Below, piece after piece: positions 1-11,581 of a stretch of 64,000 nucleotides of DNA (positions are counted from its first letter, which is position 1; every line of letters starts with the position of its first letter). The translations under genes were made by a program, and so were the position numbers. The stretch comes from Kalaharituber pfeilii (Eukaryota > Ascomycota > Pezizomycetes > Pezizales > Pezizaceae), in NCBI GenBank assembly GCA_015179045.1, contig WHUZ01000059.1:310001-374000 (forward strand), given 5' to 3'. The notes below the pieces were generated by a model. It did not search any database. It was not told the origin of the DNA and saw only the letters and a list, made by a program, of their open reading frames with translations.

Positions 1-205
1 GAGGGTCTGGTGCAATGTGCACTCAATATGCCCATTATTCCCAGTATCTCATGTGCGCGCATGCTCAATATGCTCAGTATTCCCAGTGTCTTATATGCGC
101 TTATGCTCAATATGCTCAACGTGCTTAAAGTACTCTATATTTCCAATATCTCATGTACATGCTCAGTATACTCAATACGCTCAATATTCCAGCTCACAGA
201 ACTGC
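1..205. repeat. Degenerate tandem repeat, unit about 42-50 bp
   Basis: Phrases such as 'CTCAATATGCTCA' and 'ATTCCCAGTATCTCATGTGC' recur three to four times with drift, and the array is cut by the window edge. Overlapping small ORFs here are by-products of the repeat. A similar sequence in reverse orientation occurs around 3905-4140. No function is visible. Confidence 0.6.
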
Positions 206-503
206 AGGGCGGGTGGTAGGTGGATGTACACTCGCATATACAATGCAGGTATTATACGATAGCAAAGGGGAGCGCAGTTTTGAAATGAGTACTTTATAAG
301 CTTTTAGGAATGTATATATTCATCATGTATCAATATAACTCAACGAAAAGCATCTGATTGCAGGCTAATTGCAAAAACCTTCAACAAGAATACAGTACAG
401 AATAGATTAGGAGAGATCCCTAAACCCGCCGTTATGAATATAGACTGGATGGGACGAACAAATTCACTGTGTAGCTTCCATAGTTTGCAGCATACAGACG
501 AAA

Positions 504-785
504 CTACTGTTGGATTCCTTCGATTGCGAGCTTTATCACCACAGCCATCCATATCAGCATGACCATAATCATCACCCCCATCAAAATAACCACTAGCGGA
601 GGTGTCTCGGGGGCATTGAAGAATCCTTGGAAAGACCTGGCTGACGTAGCGTCACTTGCTGATTGGTGATCGTCCCCATTATCTGGGTCATCGTCAGTGC
701 CCATACCCCCTGGAGCATCATAGTGTGAAATAGTCGGATCATCTGGTGAATATCGTGAGATAGACCGTTCGATCGTGGAGTTCAT
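504..785 (-). CDS. Small hypothetical protein with C-terminal membrane segment
   Basis: A 93-aa reading frame. The first ~55 residues are polar, rich in Asp, Ser and Asn. Residues about 62-90 form one strongly hydrophobic stretch (Val/Ile/Leu/Met) followed by a short Lys-containing tail, which would suit a tail-anchored or single-pass membrane protein. I recognise no family, see no introns, and see no neighbouring gene that would support it. It may be the last exon of a larger gene or a chance ORF; the long hydrophobic block is the only argument in favour. Confidence 0.3.
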   Translation of the reverse strand: MNSTIERSISRYSPDDPTISHYDAPGGMGTDDDPDNGDDHQSASDATSARSFQGFFNAPETPPLVVILMGVMIMVMLIWMAVVIKLAIEGIQQ

Positions 786-2375
786 GTTTCCGGCAAAAAT
801 TTCTATCTGTGAACTTGACTCCTGTTTATACTGTAGCGTGCCGTTAGCTTTCGCGTTGTTAAACTCAGCAGGGTCGGACTTGCTGCAAGTTACCCATCGG
901 CTTTGTTGTGTTCAGCGCTTTGAATCTAGGTTCATTTCCATGAACAGCTCGCAACTGGGGCTAGAAAGCATCAAGTTGAACAAACACTGCTTGTCCGAGT
1001 GCATCCCCGCGCATAGCTATAGCCTATATGAAGGTTAGTAGAGCGAAGGAATATGATTACTGTGTCCACTTCCACGAATTAAAGTTTGACAGTAGCTCTA
1101 ACCTTTAACCTCATGGGTTTGCTGCTTAAAATGTACACTTGCAGAGGCTTCGAGAATGGTGCTAGAGCATAGAGTGGCTCTGCAACTGCCGCACCTATAG
1201 AGTGGGACAGTCTGGATCATTCGTTTGATAATGTTTTTTGGTAAAGGGCTGGTTGGTTGGACATCGCGTGGGCGATGTGTTTACCATAGTTCCCTGAAGA
1301 ACCCATAATAATAAAAATAAAGAAAACCACAAAGTCAAAACAAGCAGAATGTAAAATACATTATAAAAGCACTCTAATGAAAGTGGTAGTAATTACGAGG
1401 ATAATCAAGAACGAACAATGAATAAATCGACATTGAAAGGACGCCCGCTGGTTTGAACTCCCCTAACACATGGATCACACGTTAGTGGGTTATAGTACCA
1501 CACATATGAACACTAGCGTCTGTCCATGCACACCTTGCACTCCCTATATAACCTTCTGAAGGATGATGGTCAGAGCGGTTAAACCATTCTGTAATACCAA
1601 GCATACGTGGCAAGTTGGAGGAACAATTCTGTCCGTCGAAGGCAAAATCCATTTTTGGGTGGACCAAACCCGATTTTTAGCGTTTGGTACCGGACTAGAT
1701 TAGGTACAAAAAGCTAAGAATAGATTGGGTTACATGTACGAGATGGTAAGATAGGAAAGACCAGAAAACCTAGATGGGTGCAGTGTTTAAGCAGTTTCAA
1801 TATTTATGATTAACGTTTGTTTTTCTCGGGAAAAGAGAGGTTTTAGAAACCCGACAATGACGTACAAAATGAGCGCATCAACGCGAATTGTGTTCAGTAC
1901 CGCATAATTTGAGACAAGTACCTTGATTCACTTTCGGAATGACATGTCAATCCCTATCGCTCAGGAGATCTAATTTTTGGCTGCCAACAGAGGCACATTA
2001 GCACACTGGCACAAACTACTTATTTGAATTAAAGGAATTTTTGCTCTTCATGCTGGGCTCAACAACTACCGGTACGTGTATAGTATTTCATCGCAGTCTC
2101 GAACCAATCAACCTGCGACGCAATTTTAGGGAGAGTGGCGAATTATCTTTATATCTTATTTCTGTGTATTTAACCTCGCCATTGCTCATAATGGGGTATA
2201 CATGTACCGATATTTTGGAAAAGATGAAAATTACAAAAACGCATTTTCCACACCAATCTGTTGACAGAGTCGAATATCTCCACGAACAAATCAGAATCTA
2301 TTGAAAAGGAGAACTAGTTTTAATTTAGATCTATGGCCTTTACTTCCCCACACAGGTAGTTTTCAACCACTTATG
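786..2375. other. Intergenic, no supported gene
   Basis: Only short ORFs without family resemblance. No LINE tail, tandem repeat or terminal inverted repeat was recognised by eye. Confidence 0.5.
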
Positions 2376-2384
2376 GCTCAGCAC

Positions 2385-2385
2385 T

Positions 2386-2419
<34 letters not shown>

Positions 2420-2462
2420 GGGGGGGGGGTCACATAACCCCGCATACAGGGCTTCGCAGGGA
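2385..2462 (-). mobile_element. LINE-B tail-only insertion
   Basis: On the minus strand the unit reads CCCTGC..., a shortened hairpin, GCGGGGTTATGTGA, a C-run and then about 30 A. It is flanked by a 9-bp direct repeat GCTCAGCAC (2376-2384 and 2463-2471), which shows insertion by target-primed reverse transcription. The inner part of the hairpin is deleted compared with other copies. Confidence 0.85.
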
Positions 2463-2471
2463 GCTCAGCAC

Positions 2472-3551
2472 ATTTAACCTTACGTCTTAACGTTCATTTA
2501 CTGCCTAACTCGGGCTGTCATCATCGGCATCGAAATTTGAGACAACGTCCGCCATAAATAAAATACTAGGACATTACCGTCTGGCAATTTCAATCCGTAT
2601 CTGTAGGGGGTGTGTTGGCCTCTAGAATTTTCTGCTAACAACAAGCGGATTTACGGTCACAAGTCTCTAATGATAACCTATAGAAATTCAGAGCCGCACC
2701 TGTTCTCGTGCCCTGACTATTATTTTTCGGCCTCTGAGCCGCAGTAAATTAAATTGATTTGAAGCTGATGGTGTAGGCGGAGAGGGCACACGCCACAGAT
2801 AAGTCTAGGCAACGGGTTCTGACAAGGGAAGCTTATCCAGGATTTCTTAATTTTTATCTCATAATCTTACTTCCTTTGTACCTAGCTTCTGCCTTGCCAT
2901 AGCCCTTGGGTGTAACGCCAGTAATGATTTCTTTTTTCCTAAAAAGAAGAGGCATAATAGAGATGCTTAGTGGTACTTGAGCTGAAGCGGTTATCCCAAG
3001 TGGACTGGTCTGTTCGCGGTACGGCGGTTGGGAGGTACAAATTGTCAAAAGTTGAAAGTCGAAAATCGAAAAGTCGAAAGTCCGTTGCAACGCCCGCACC
3101 ACAACAAAAATTACGCATCTCACATACAACATATGCCTGCCAGAGATAAAGGACCCGTACGATTAATATTTCATAAAAATAAATAAACAAAACTAAAAAT
3201 AAAAATAAAACTAAGATGAAAATGAAAATTAAAAAAAAGAAGTTAACTGATAACCAAAATATATCAGTCCATAGCATGAACATCTTGCAATGTCAACCAC
3301 CTACCCTCCTACTCATTCTCAGAAAAAAAATAATTAAGAACTTGCTAAGAGCCATCACAGCTCATTAACGAACGTTGTTTGTTTTGCGAATAGGCCATTG
3401 GGATGCTACAATACAGCTGAATGGGAAAGGCCGGATGAGCTATACGAGTCCAGTTGGTTAATTCTATATGATCTGACTCATTAGCACTCTGTGGCCGAAT
3501 TATTAGGCTTCTTACTGTACATACTGTGCAAAGACTATCCACTTACAAGTA
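2472..3551. other. Intergenic, no supported gene
   Basis: Contains an A-rich simple-sequence stretch around 3170-3250. ORFs at 2854-3283 on the minus strand are low-complexity. Nothing else recognised. Confidence 0.45.
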
Positions 3552-3900
3552 TTTTTTTTTTTTTTTTTTTTTTTTATTATTATCATTACTCGCATACCTT
3601 CCATTAGGGTATAGCGACGTTAGTAATATAGGAAATAGAAAGAAATGCCTGAGTGCCCCTGATGACAGTAGATTTAGATACATATGAGATAAATGAAATT
3701 CCCTCATCATTGCTTCCCTGGTAAAATTGGGATAAAAGATGTTCTACTTGCTCACCTACTCTAGTATCGTCCTCAGCGGATCTCTGTCACCATGCTCCGT
3801 ACCCGCCTCTGGGAGGTTTCTCAGTGTGGCTTCCCCTCTCGGCCACTTCTATCTTCACATTCTGCACTCTCTCCAAAGGTGCCTTATCATTTCTGATCAG
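3552..3900 (-). mobile_element. LINE family A, decayed 3' end
   Basis: Poly(T) at 3552-3575 is followed by the family-A tail signature (TCATTACTCGCAT...). The translated minus strand upstream gives degraded remnants of the ORF2 C-terminus after the zinc-knuckle region (compare the copy at 33144-33587). It has many stop codons and no clear target-site duplication, so it is an old copy. The distal boundary near 3900 is approximate. Confidence 0.65.
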
Positions 3901-3904
3901 GTGT

Positions 3905-4140
3905 ATTAAGTATATTGAACGTATGTATAGGTTTTTAGGCATATTGGACGTATAGAGTATATAAAGTGTGTATATGAAAGCTTGAGCATATTGGGCATGT
4001 TGACTCTGTTAAATATGTTGAGCATGCACTTCTTACTAGTATATTGAGTATAATAAGTGAAGTTGGGATGCTAATAACTGTATAAATATGTAGAATATCT
4101 CCTACATACTCATATGTGTGCTCAACATTGGCCACTAGCT
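3905..4140. repeat. Degenerate AT-rich tandem repeat
   Basis: Repeated ATATTGGAC/ATATTGAGCATG-type words. Read on the minus strand they resemble the repeat at the left edge of the window (CAATATGCTCA words). Confidence 0.4.
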
Positions 4141-4164
4141 AGGCAACTAGCTAGGCCACTCACC

Positions 4165-4310
4165 TTTTTTTTTTTAAAAAAAAAAATATCAGTGATCGCA
4201 TGCCGCTCTAAGGGCTATGTCCATATTAGATACATAGGAAATAATTATGAGAAAGAAAAAGAAGAGAAAATAAGTTAAGGAAATAAAAGATAATATTATG
4301 CCCGTCCATT
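4165..4310 (-). mobile_element. LINE family A, short 3' end
   Basis: A T-run followed by A-run at 4165-4185, then ATATCAGTGATCGCATGCCG and TAAGGGCTATG, the family-A tail in minus orientation. About 100 bp of 3' UTR-like sequence follows. The 5' boundary and target duplication are not clear. Confidence 0.65.
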
Positions 4311-4361
4311 GTGTTGCCACCATTCTTTCCCAGGACCAGGTTTCTAGTTCTTCGCTACACC

Positions 4362-5213
4362 CAGTGTTCCCAACCGGCCAGGCCTGAAACAGCCCAGGCC
4401 AAGGTTCCAGATGGCCCAGGCCCGTCCAGGCCGTCCAGGCCGCCCAGGCCGTGCAGGCCATTTAGCCCGTTCAAGCAATTCAGGCGCAGGAGGGCTGGTT
4501 ACGAGGCTATTCAGGGGCCGCTTTCAGGTTACCTGGGTACGGGTTTAATATAAACCTTTCATTATTTTCAGGTAACTATCTAGGCTTTTTTTTTATTGAG
4601 CAGCGCTTTAATTTTCGCAGGTATTCAGGTAAGTAATTTTTTTTTGGTCCGATTGACTATATACTAATTTCGTATTAAAACTGCAAGGGGACAGACATTC
4701 CAACCACGGGTACTGGTGATGATGATTCCTTTAGTATTCTTCACTCTCCATAGTGCAGTCCAAGTTTTGATCTTGCATCGACGATTCCCTGCAGTCCAAT
4801 CTGATGCCGACATCAAGTCTTCTGGAATTTGTGTTACAAAATCTGGCGCGACAAGGTTGGATTGGCAGTATGGTGAAGCTGTGCATGGCTAATGGAAAGC
4901 GATAATGGGCGTGTAAAATCATCAAGCACAATCCTAAACATTAGAGAATGAGGTATACGTAGAACTTAGAGTACGTTCTGTATATAGCTACTGTATAACT
5001 TAACTCACACTGCAGCTTGAATGGACTGGACCGGCCTAAATGCCTGAATGGCCTGAATGGCCTGGACCGGCCTGGGCGGCCTGGGCCGGCCTGAAACATT
5101 CAGGCCGCCTGGACCGGCGCGGGCAGACCTCACGGCTGGCCTAGATTTCTATGGCCTAGGCACTGGGCAGGCCATACCCTTGGCCTGGCCTGGCCGGCCC
5201 GTTGGGAACACTG
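4362..5213. mobile_element. hAT-type non-autonomous DNA transposon (MITE)
   Basis: The ends are inverted repeats: CAGTGTTCCCAAC followed by (C/G)GGCC at the left, and its complement ending GTTGGGAACACTG at the right. CAGTG starts are typical of the hAT superfamily. Both subterminal regions hold dense AGGCC/GGCCT words (4378-4460 and 5040-5200), like the subterminal transposase-binding repeats known in hAT elements. There is no transposase ORF, so it must be mobilised in trans. I could not identify the expected 8-bp target duplication (left GCTACACC, right CTGTCGAG), so the insertion is old or rearranged. Confidence 0.7.
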
Positions 5214-5446
5214 CTGTCGAGGATTGAGATAAGCTTGCAGGCCTCCGGGAATCTCATGTCCTTTTTTTTCTCGGAAGGGCGTGTGTATTATAGATTTCTG
5301 CCTTAGTTGTCGTGTTTGTTTCTTTGCTTTGTAAACCTGATTTTCTTTCATAGGCGCCTGGGAACTGTTGATTTTGCGTTTGTATCATATGATAAAGAAA
5401 TTGGAAATCTCTTTGTTTACGGATTCCATGTACATTGTGGAATTTG

Positions 5447-5999
5447 TTTTTTTTTTTTTTGTTGGTCACGTAACTCCACATACAGGCTCTCAGCCTATGG
5501 CAGGACCCCTTGTACTCGGAGACGGGTCTGAGACACCGGATAGTGGGCCGGATGATGGATCACCTATGCTACTTATCTATCTACACGACTTCACCGTGGC
5601 TGCTGATGGACAAATGCCTACAGAGAGTGGACCAAGTGCAACAATACATACAATGAATTCTTCATCAGTCCCCATTGCATCCCCCCCAGCCGTACCCACC
5701 CTGCTTTCATTTGTCTTTCCTTCCGCTATCCCACTCATACGCATCCCATCTGTACTTCCTGCGTCCAATGCGTAGAGTCTCTGGTATTTGACTAGTTCTA
5801 CCTGACCACTCTAGGTAAACAGCAACAGAACTAGTCGCCTTTCCCTCCCTCCTCTCTTGCTTCAACAGCCATCGAGCCTCAGTGATCTTTATGCCCAGTT
5901 CATTATCCACCTCCACCCACTTCCGAAAATTCCCCAGTCTCTTGGTCACCGCTATCCCATGAACTACGATTGCTGAACTGACAGGCCGCAGTTCTGGCA
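5447..5999 (-). mobile_element. Half-LINE: ORF1 end joined to LINE-B tail
   Basis: Poly(T) at about 5447-5461 and the LINE-B tail with hairpin (5465-5510), then 3' UTR, then on the minus strand an ORF1 C-terminal domain with VVHGIAVTK, SSVAVYLEW and ending near GRK. The same domain occurs at 28250-28939 and 31531-32508. There is no zinc knuckle and no ORF2 between ORF1 and the tail. Probable target duplication TGTGGAATTTG (5436-5446) / TGCGGAATTGG (6000-6010), 9 of 11 matching. The copy is 5'-truncated and carries indels and stops. Confidence 0.65.
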
Positions 6000-6010
6000 T
6001 GCGGAATTGG

Positions 6011-6507
6011 GTTGAATTCAGTTTGCCGGATGGGCCTTTTGTGGAGGCTAGATTATGAGAGTTTCCATACTGGTCATAAAGATATATGGAAGTTGAGTAA
6101 CTTGAATTTGCTGAGAATATGCACATAAAGGGTTTTCAAGCTAGAAGTATCCCATCGGATACAGCAGATACGAAACTGCAGATACCCGGTCTGTTTTATT
6201 CTTGTCCACAAGTACACCATTTGTTTTAATACCGACAAACTGTTCAAATCCTGAACACAAGAGGGTCTCGTCTCCGCGTATTGCACCCCAATATCCAGTT
6301 GAAATGGAAATGACACCCACTCGGATTTCCCTTTGGCCAGTGGCTCGGTAGGAGAGAATTACAGGAAAAAATCTTTTCATCTTATATCAGAGCCACAGCT
6401 CCTGAAAATACTAACAACACAAAGGAGCTAATATAACCCTCAAAAATGGATGCAGGTTGTAAAGCATGTCCGGTGGCTACATTCGGACCTGATCTCTGCT
6501 AATAATC
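6011..6507. other. Unassigned, possible gene remnant
   Basis: A minus-strand ORF of 79 aa (6141-6380) has ordinary protein composition but matches no family I know; it may be an exon or a fragment of a gene interrupted by the neighbouring insertion. Confidence 0.2.
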
Positions 6508-6565
6508 TTTTTTTTTGCCCTTAATCTCACGTAACCCCTCTTGCGGCTACTCGCAGTGGCAGGGC
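6508..6565 (-). mobile_element. LINE-B tail-only insertion with alternative stem
   Basis: T-run at 6508-6516, then ATCTCACGTAACCCCTC. In sense orientation it starts GCCCTGCC, the same 5' boundary as the other family-B tails. The inner hairpin stem is TGCG/CGCA instead of AGGCT/AGCCT, so pairing is kept while sequence differs. No target duplication was found. Confidence 0.65.
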
Positions 6566-7685
6566 TTCTGGACCGCAGTCATTATGGCCCGGAGATAGAT
6601 GCAGTAACTAACTTCCAGACGCTGTAGAGGAAGCAGTAAGCAGAAGCCCAATCCTCCAAGAGGAAAATCAAGCTGCGATGTCCGTTTTCTCTAAATACCT
6701 CCCCGTTCCCTTTCTGTCCACCATTGAAATTCTGTCCCAGTCATATAGACACGAGTTGTGCCAATTGCCTGGTAACTTTACAGCTAATATATTCTATGTA
6801 GTCAAATCAGCACGTGACGAACGCGTATTCAATCAGATATATCTGATCTTAATCCGCCTACATAGTATACTCAAGACAGCGTAACGGATACCGAGTGAAT
6901 GAGGATTTGTCATTAGGGACTTGCTCCTACCTGTATAGGTAATTCTTATTATCGAGAGTCCAGCCACATTCAAAGTTGTCAGGTCTCGCTGCCAGTCCTT
7001 GAAGCCTGAGGACACACCGTCGGCAACCTCAGCTTACACTCCCCTGCTGCTCGCACTCCTCCTACTCGCACTCCTCCTCCTAGTTCCTTCGTCAGTATCC
7101 GCTGTGCCTTCGCGTCCAACAATGGAGAAATGCAAAAGAGCCCGCCAAGCTGCATTCCGCCAAGGCCACAGTCGTGCCAAGGCCGACATGATTCCGATAA
7201 TGTTACCTCCACAGCTGCGGAATCGGCGGACATAGAGAAACGATTTGACAGCGACCATGACCACGCACGAAACTGATGATGCACTCCGCTGGTTCACCGC
7301 AGTTGTGCCAGAAGCTAAAGCCAGCTGGATACGGAAGCTGAGGCTATATCCCTGCGTGATGCACCTGGAGATGTGCTCGTTACAGCTATAGCAGACATTA
7401 CAGAGGTGACCTCCCCGGAAACCCACGTTTATCAATTCATCAGCACCGTGCAGGCGGCAGCTGAGGGGGCTGCGTATCAAGATACAACAGGCCCATTCTT
7501 ACAATGACATAAAGACACCTTACAATACTTGCTGCAACTTGCGGTTAGGCAGTGCTGGGGAAACACAGGCTTATATAGACAAAGGATAGAATTGCAGTTC
7601 TATTATGCTATGCTCGCGTGGGACGCGTTGATTTCCCATCTGAGGTTGGTAAATGATCGTTCGAGTCCTAAATTAGAGTGATAGC
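6566..7685. other. Intergenic, no supported gene
   Basis: Several short ORFs on both strands around 6980-7480 overlap each other and show no family signature. The region could hold 5' parts of the protease-like pseudogene that follows, but I cannot trace exons. Confidence 0.4.
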
Positions 7686-9320
7686 ATGCTAATGGTATTC
7701 AAATCCAGTGTACTCAACCCAGCCATTGTTGACACCTATACACCAACAGGCATCCGACCAGTTTATGAGGACTTCGTTGTGCATACAGGAACCACAGGGG
7801 GTGCAGAGATCCATCACGTCCCGGCAAAAGCGTTCCGGCTGCTTCCTGAGAGGGTTCCCGGTCATCAAACCACGTTAACCTGGGCCCAAATTAATGCTCG
7901 AATTTCCATAGCGATAGCAGATGGAATGGACTCAGAAATATTGCAGTTGTGATCGTCGATGTAGGTTTCTCCGTGTCCTTCACGGCGCCAGTGGTCCTAG
8001 TATGGGGGCTTTCCTCTCCGACTTTTTGAGGGCGTCGGACTGCCCATCATACTTATTGAGAATAACCCTATCTTGAGTTCCCTTACTCTTCCCATCCTTC
8101 CTCTTCTTCTGCAGCTTCCTCTTCTGCACCGAGACAACTAGCAGCAGGGCAGGTTCAGGGACTACCCAACCAGATCGGAAGACATCCCTCCAGGGACAAG
8201 GCCTCAGACTTGATTTACAGGAATGAATGGAGCAGCTCTATAAGGAGCGGCCAATTACGACATTATAAAAGGCCTACCCCTTCCTATGGCAGATACAGTC
8301 ACTGCCCACTTACAACATCAAAGCAATATCTCGCTCTTGATCTTCCCCGGGCGTGGCTCAATTGGAATTTTCATTGCCCCGGGAGGGTATCATGGCGTGA
8401 CTGTCAGCTGCCATCTCATAACTGCTGGACATATTGTAGCTTCCAATGGCCGCGAAAATCCCCCATCAAGTACAATCCAAAGCGTCAGCCATCTCAATGA
8501 GCTGCGGAAACCCGCGAAGGTAGTTCTAACACCAGCATCTACTATGGATCAGCATATGCGATAACGCAGTGAGATACTATCCAGAGTGGAGAAGAGTGTG
8601 GCAACAGTGATTGACTACAGAATTGGCCTTTATATGGGAGTCGACGATAGTGGTCCTCGAGGATGGGAATTGCGGGAAGATTGGGGATTAGCCCGCATCC
8701 ACGAAGGATTTTGTGGCAGCAATGGAGCATGGAATGGTAATGTTGATTTGACATTGCTAGACCGTGAGACCCCGGATGGGAGTTATAAAGGCGACCCGAC
8801 AGATGGCCCTGGCTGCCTTGGCTATCTTGACTTGGTGCCTGATTTGGCACTCATAGAGCTTGGGGCTTTTTTTTTTTTTATATATAACATAACCGCGCAT
8901 ATCGCTACTCGCTATGGCAGGACAAAAGAGGTTGGGGCGACCACAGGCACTACCTGTGGTATGGCCAATGGGACATTATTATGTTCCTATGAACCAAAAA
9001 CAGCGGATCCTGCGGATTGCGAGAAGCCGTCCGAGGATATTGATCGCGCCCAGCATGTGCTAGTATTCCCGTGTGGGCAACTGTCAACAAACTACCAGCC
9101 CTCACTATTTTGTGACAGGGGGGATTCTGACTCTGCTGTGTTTACCTTTGATAGGCTCCCAAATGGGGATTTAAAGGGACGCTGGGCTGGCCTGCTCGTG
9201 TCAGCAACTGAGTCACAAGAACACCTAAGGGCAAAGGGCCTCGGACTCATGATCCCAGCACAGGTAGTGCTCAAACAGATTCAGGCAGCAACTGGGAAGG
9301 AGTGGGTGCTGGCTCAGTAA
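7686..9320 (+). pseudogene. Trypsin-like serine protease gene, decayed
   Basis: The 3' two thirds encode a chymotrypsin-fold protease-like domain. TAGHIVAS (around 8420-8445) matches the catalytic-His block, DLALIELG (8838-8864) the catalytic-Asp block, and GDSDSAVF (around 9115-9140) the catalytic-Ser block, where most members have GDSG. An upstream ORF (7686-7952, 88 aa) is probably the N-terminal domain, but it is out of register and followed by stops. The frames 8286-8564 and 8586-9320 are in the same phase and separated by a single TAA (8562-8564). A LINE tail is inserted in frame after the Asp block. No intron explains the TAA: the GTAGTT...CAG candidate at 8520-8569 leads into a stop. 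Called a pseudogene; stop-codon readthrough or a sequence error are alternatives. Substrate and localisation unknown. Confidence 0.6.
8867..8927 (-). mobile_element. LINE-B tail inserted in frame in a coding region
   Basis: 61 bp with a T-run (8867-8879) and the family-B tail in minus orientation, flanked by GAGCTTGGGGC (8856-8866) and GAGGTTGGGGC (8928-8938), 10 of 11 matching. Insert plus duplication is 72 bp, exactly 24 codons, and contains no stop in the host frame, so the reading frame of the protease-like gene continues through it. Removing it restores a smooth junction ELGA-TTGTTCG. Confidence 0.85.
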
Positions 9321-9833
9321 AGCTCTGGTCATTTCTATTCGTTGTTCTATTCATTGCTATCCCTACCATCACTTCTCATTGGTTACCTTGTTCCTTTCCT
9401 CCCTGTCTGCTTTTTTGATAGACAACACCGCTGCTCATGAACCTGGTATCACTGTTATTAGAGAGATTTTGATGCATCAGGGATTGAAGTCTTTTAGCGT
9501 GTGCCATAACCCTGAGCCTGGCAAAAAGTGCAATTGAGCTTTTGCTTCATCAGGATTACTTGTAGATTTTCCGTTGTCTATTAGTACGCCATGGTACTAG
9601 ATAGCTTCAAGTACCGGGCTTGGCATGAGACTACTGGCGTAGATGCATCATGTTATGCATGCTCTCATGTTAGCTTGGATCCCATAGAAATAATCGGTCC
9701 CATCCAATTGCATAGATCGCGAGTGAATGGGTGCAGATATTCCCTGATTTGTGGTTGCCCATGTGATTCGACTCGTGGAATTGATTCCCGCTTTTCAGAA
9801 TGACAATTGGATAATGAAGATAGATGGGGGTCA
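9321..9833. other. Intergenic, no supported gene
   Basis: Downstream flank of the protease-like pseudogene. Only short ORFs without resemblance to known proteins. Confidence 0.45.
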
Positions 9834-9849
9834 AAAGGAGGTTGTTTCC

Positions 9850-9901
9850 CTGCCATAGGCTTGTAGCTTGTATGTGGGGTTATGTGAACCAAGAATAAAA
9901 G
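9850..9901 (+). mobile_element. LINE-B tail-only insertion
   Basis: Begins CTGCCATAGG directly after a duplicated CC, contains AGGCT/AGCTT (one G-T pair) around the TGT loop, then GTGGGGTTATGTGA and a short impure A-rich end. Flanked by a perfect 16-bp duplication AAAGGAGGTTGTTTCC at 9834-9849 and 9902-9917. Confidence 0.85.
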
Positions 9902-9917
9902 AAAGGAGGTTGTTTCC

Positions 9918-10475
9918 AGGGATCTAGACCCAAATGTCCAGGCCCGGGGTGAAAACTCCTTGCGTAGGATTATCTAGCCCGTGGCGCGAACTATCCCCGA
10001 TGGCTCCATGGAGCATTCCTGGCGCCAAAAAAATCACCCTATTGGAACTGTCGCTGTCGTTCCCCGCAGTCCATTAGCGACCCTCTCTCCTCCCTGTCCC
10101 ACACAATTGCCACTGACCCCCTTGCTCCTCTCCTCCCCTGTTCCATCTCCAGAAACTCTCCTACCTTCCTTTTATTCCGCTTCATTGTTTCCTACTCTTG
10201 TTTTCCCCTACTCTTGCTTCCTCCCCCTTCCACTTCTTTGACATCTATAACTGCTCACTCCCCCCTTCACGATATCTCCTCCGATCCTTCTGGCATGATG
10301 AACCTCATCATGCTCTGCATACTATCTGCGACTTCAAACGCAAATCCTCACAGCGAGAACCACCTTACGCTCTCTACTGCGCATGGATCAAAAGCATAGA
10401 TAGGCGGGAGTTAGAACACCGGCAGAGTACCGTTCAGTAGCATTTAAACTACCTACTTTCAATTTGAAGTCCCCA
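9918..10475. other. Intergenic, no supported gene
   Basis: Pyrimidine-rich between about 10080 and 10260, which produces Pro/Ser/Leu-rich ORFs that I do not regard as genes. Confidence 0.4.
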
Positions 10476-11230
10476 TTTTTTTTTTTTTTAAAAAGAAAAA
10501 AACTTCACGTGACCCCGCTTGCAGCGCTAAGCCATGGCAGGGTCCCTAGGCAAGCCCTCAAAGCCCGGAGACAGGCTTAACAAAGAAAGTTCTACATACA
10601 CAAACCCGTTCCACCCCCCTTCTAAAACCTGATTCCAGAACCTTCCGGACGTTCTTCTGGTTTCTGCATCGGGAAGGCTCCCCTATTGCACCCCATGACC
10701 TCCTCCTTCTCCTCTCCTTCCTCTCTCCTCTCCTTCCTCCACTCTCCACACCTTCGCAGCCCGCAACGAGAATTTCTCATTACATGACGTCCTCCACCCC
10801 TCATGACTTCCCGACCTGGGTCGGGAAATCGCGCGCTTCTAAAACCTGATCCCGGAAAAGAACCTTTCCAACTCATGTCACTCCTCCCCATTCTCCGCTG
10901 TCCTTTTCCAGTTCTTCTCCATGTCCCCCCATTCTCTAAAGCCTTCTGGACGAAACCTCTGCTGACTGCACTGGAAGGCTAGGTGCTCCCCTGTCTGGAC
11001 CTCCCCGCAGCTGCACTTCTCTGATTCTGCCACTCCTATCCTCTTCAACCATACCCTGCACCTCCCTCTTTCCAGGCGCATGGCCGTAAAGTTGGACACC
11101 GCCACTCTGTTCTATAACATGGCCTTCTCTCCCCCGCACCCCCTCATTTCTCTCTTCTCCTTTCTCCATGCACCGACAACTACTTCTACAGAACGAGCGC
11201 TTGGAAGAAGACAACCTTCCGGGCACATCC
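10476..11230 (-). mobile_element. LINE family B, 3' fragment
   Basis: T-run, then the family-B tail (TCACGTGACCCCGCTTGC...). On the minus strand the ORF at 10878-11105 matches the ORF2 C-terminus of the copy at 17826-18060 (NFTAxRLERGRC, WLKRIG, CGEVQTGE, WGDMEKNWKR). It keeps the knuckle pattern C-x-C-x7-H-x4-C with the His intact. It lies head to head with the full-length copy that follows. The 5' limit is approximate. Confidence 0.8.
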
Positions 11231-11581
11231 AGAGGACGTGAGTTACATCAAAGCGAAGCTCGGGACCGCCCGAGAAAGAATATCACCTTCATTGTACAGA
11301 ATTCAGAAGATTGCGAGTCGTTTCCCCAAGGTCAAGTTTTCAGAGTTTTTCTGAAGAGTCCCTACACAATTTTGAAGAATAGGGGCAGTTGCACCTAATT
11401 GGTGCTAGCACAGCCCCGGTGGTGCTGACTGACATCGATTTAAACCGGAAAGGGAATAGCGGCTAAGAACAGGCAACACCTGCCGAATACAGCAAGGCGC
11501 GATCAGCGGCGACATACCATATAAGGTAGTGATACAAGCGGCAGGTTTCAGAAACGGAAATAAGTCAAGGAAACAGAAAGA

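Noticed and set aside
6141..6380. 79-aa minus-strand ORF as a gene
   Set aside because: Ordinary composition, but no start context, no splice partners and no family resemblance; kept only as a possible remnant.
8520..8569. Candidate intron that would remove the TAA in the protease-like gene
   Set aside because: GTAGTT...CAG is possible by sequence, but the downstream exon would start with TGA in the required phase.
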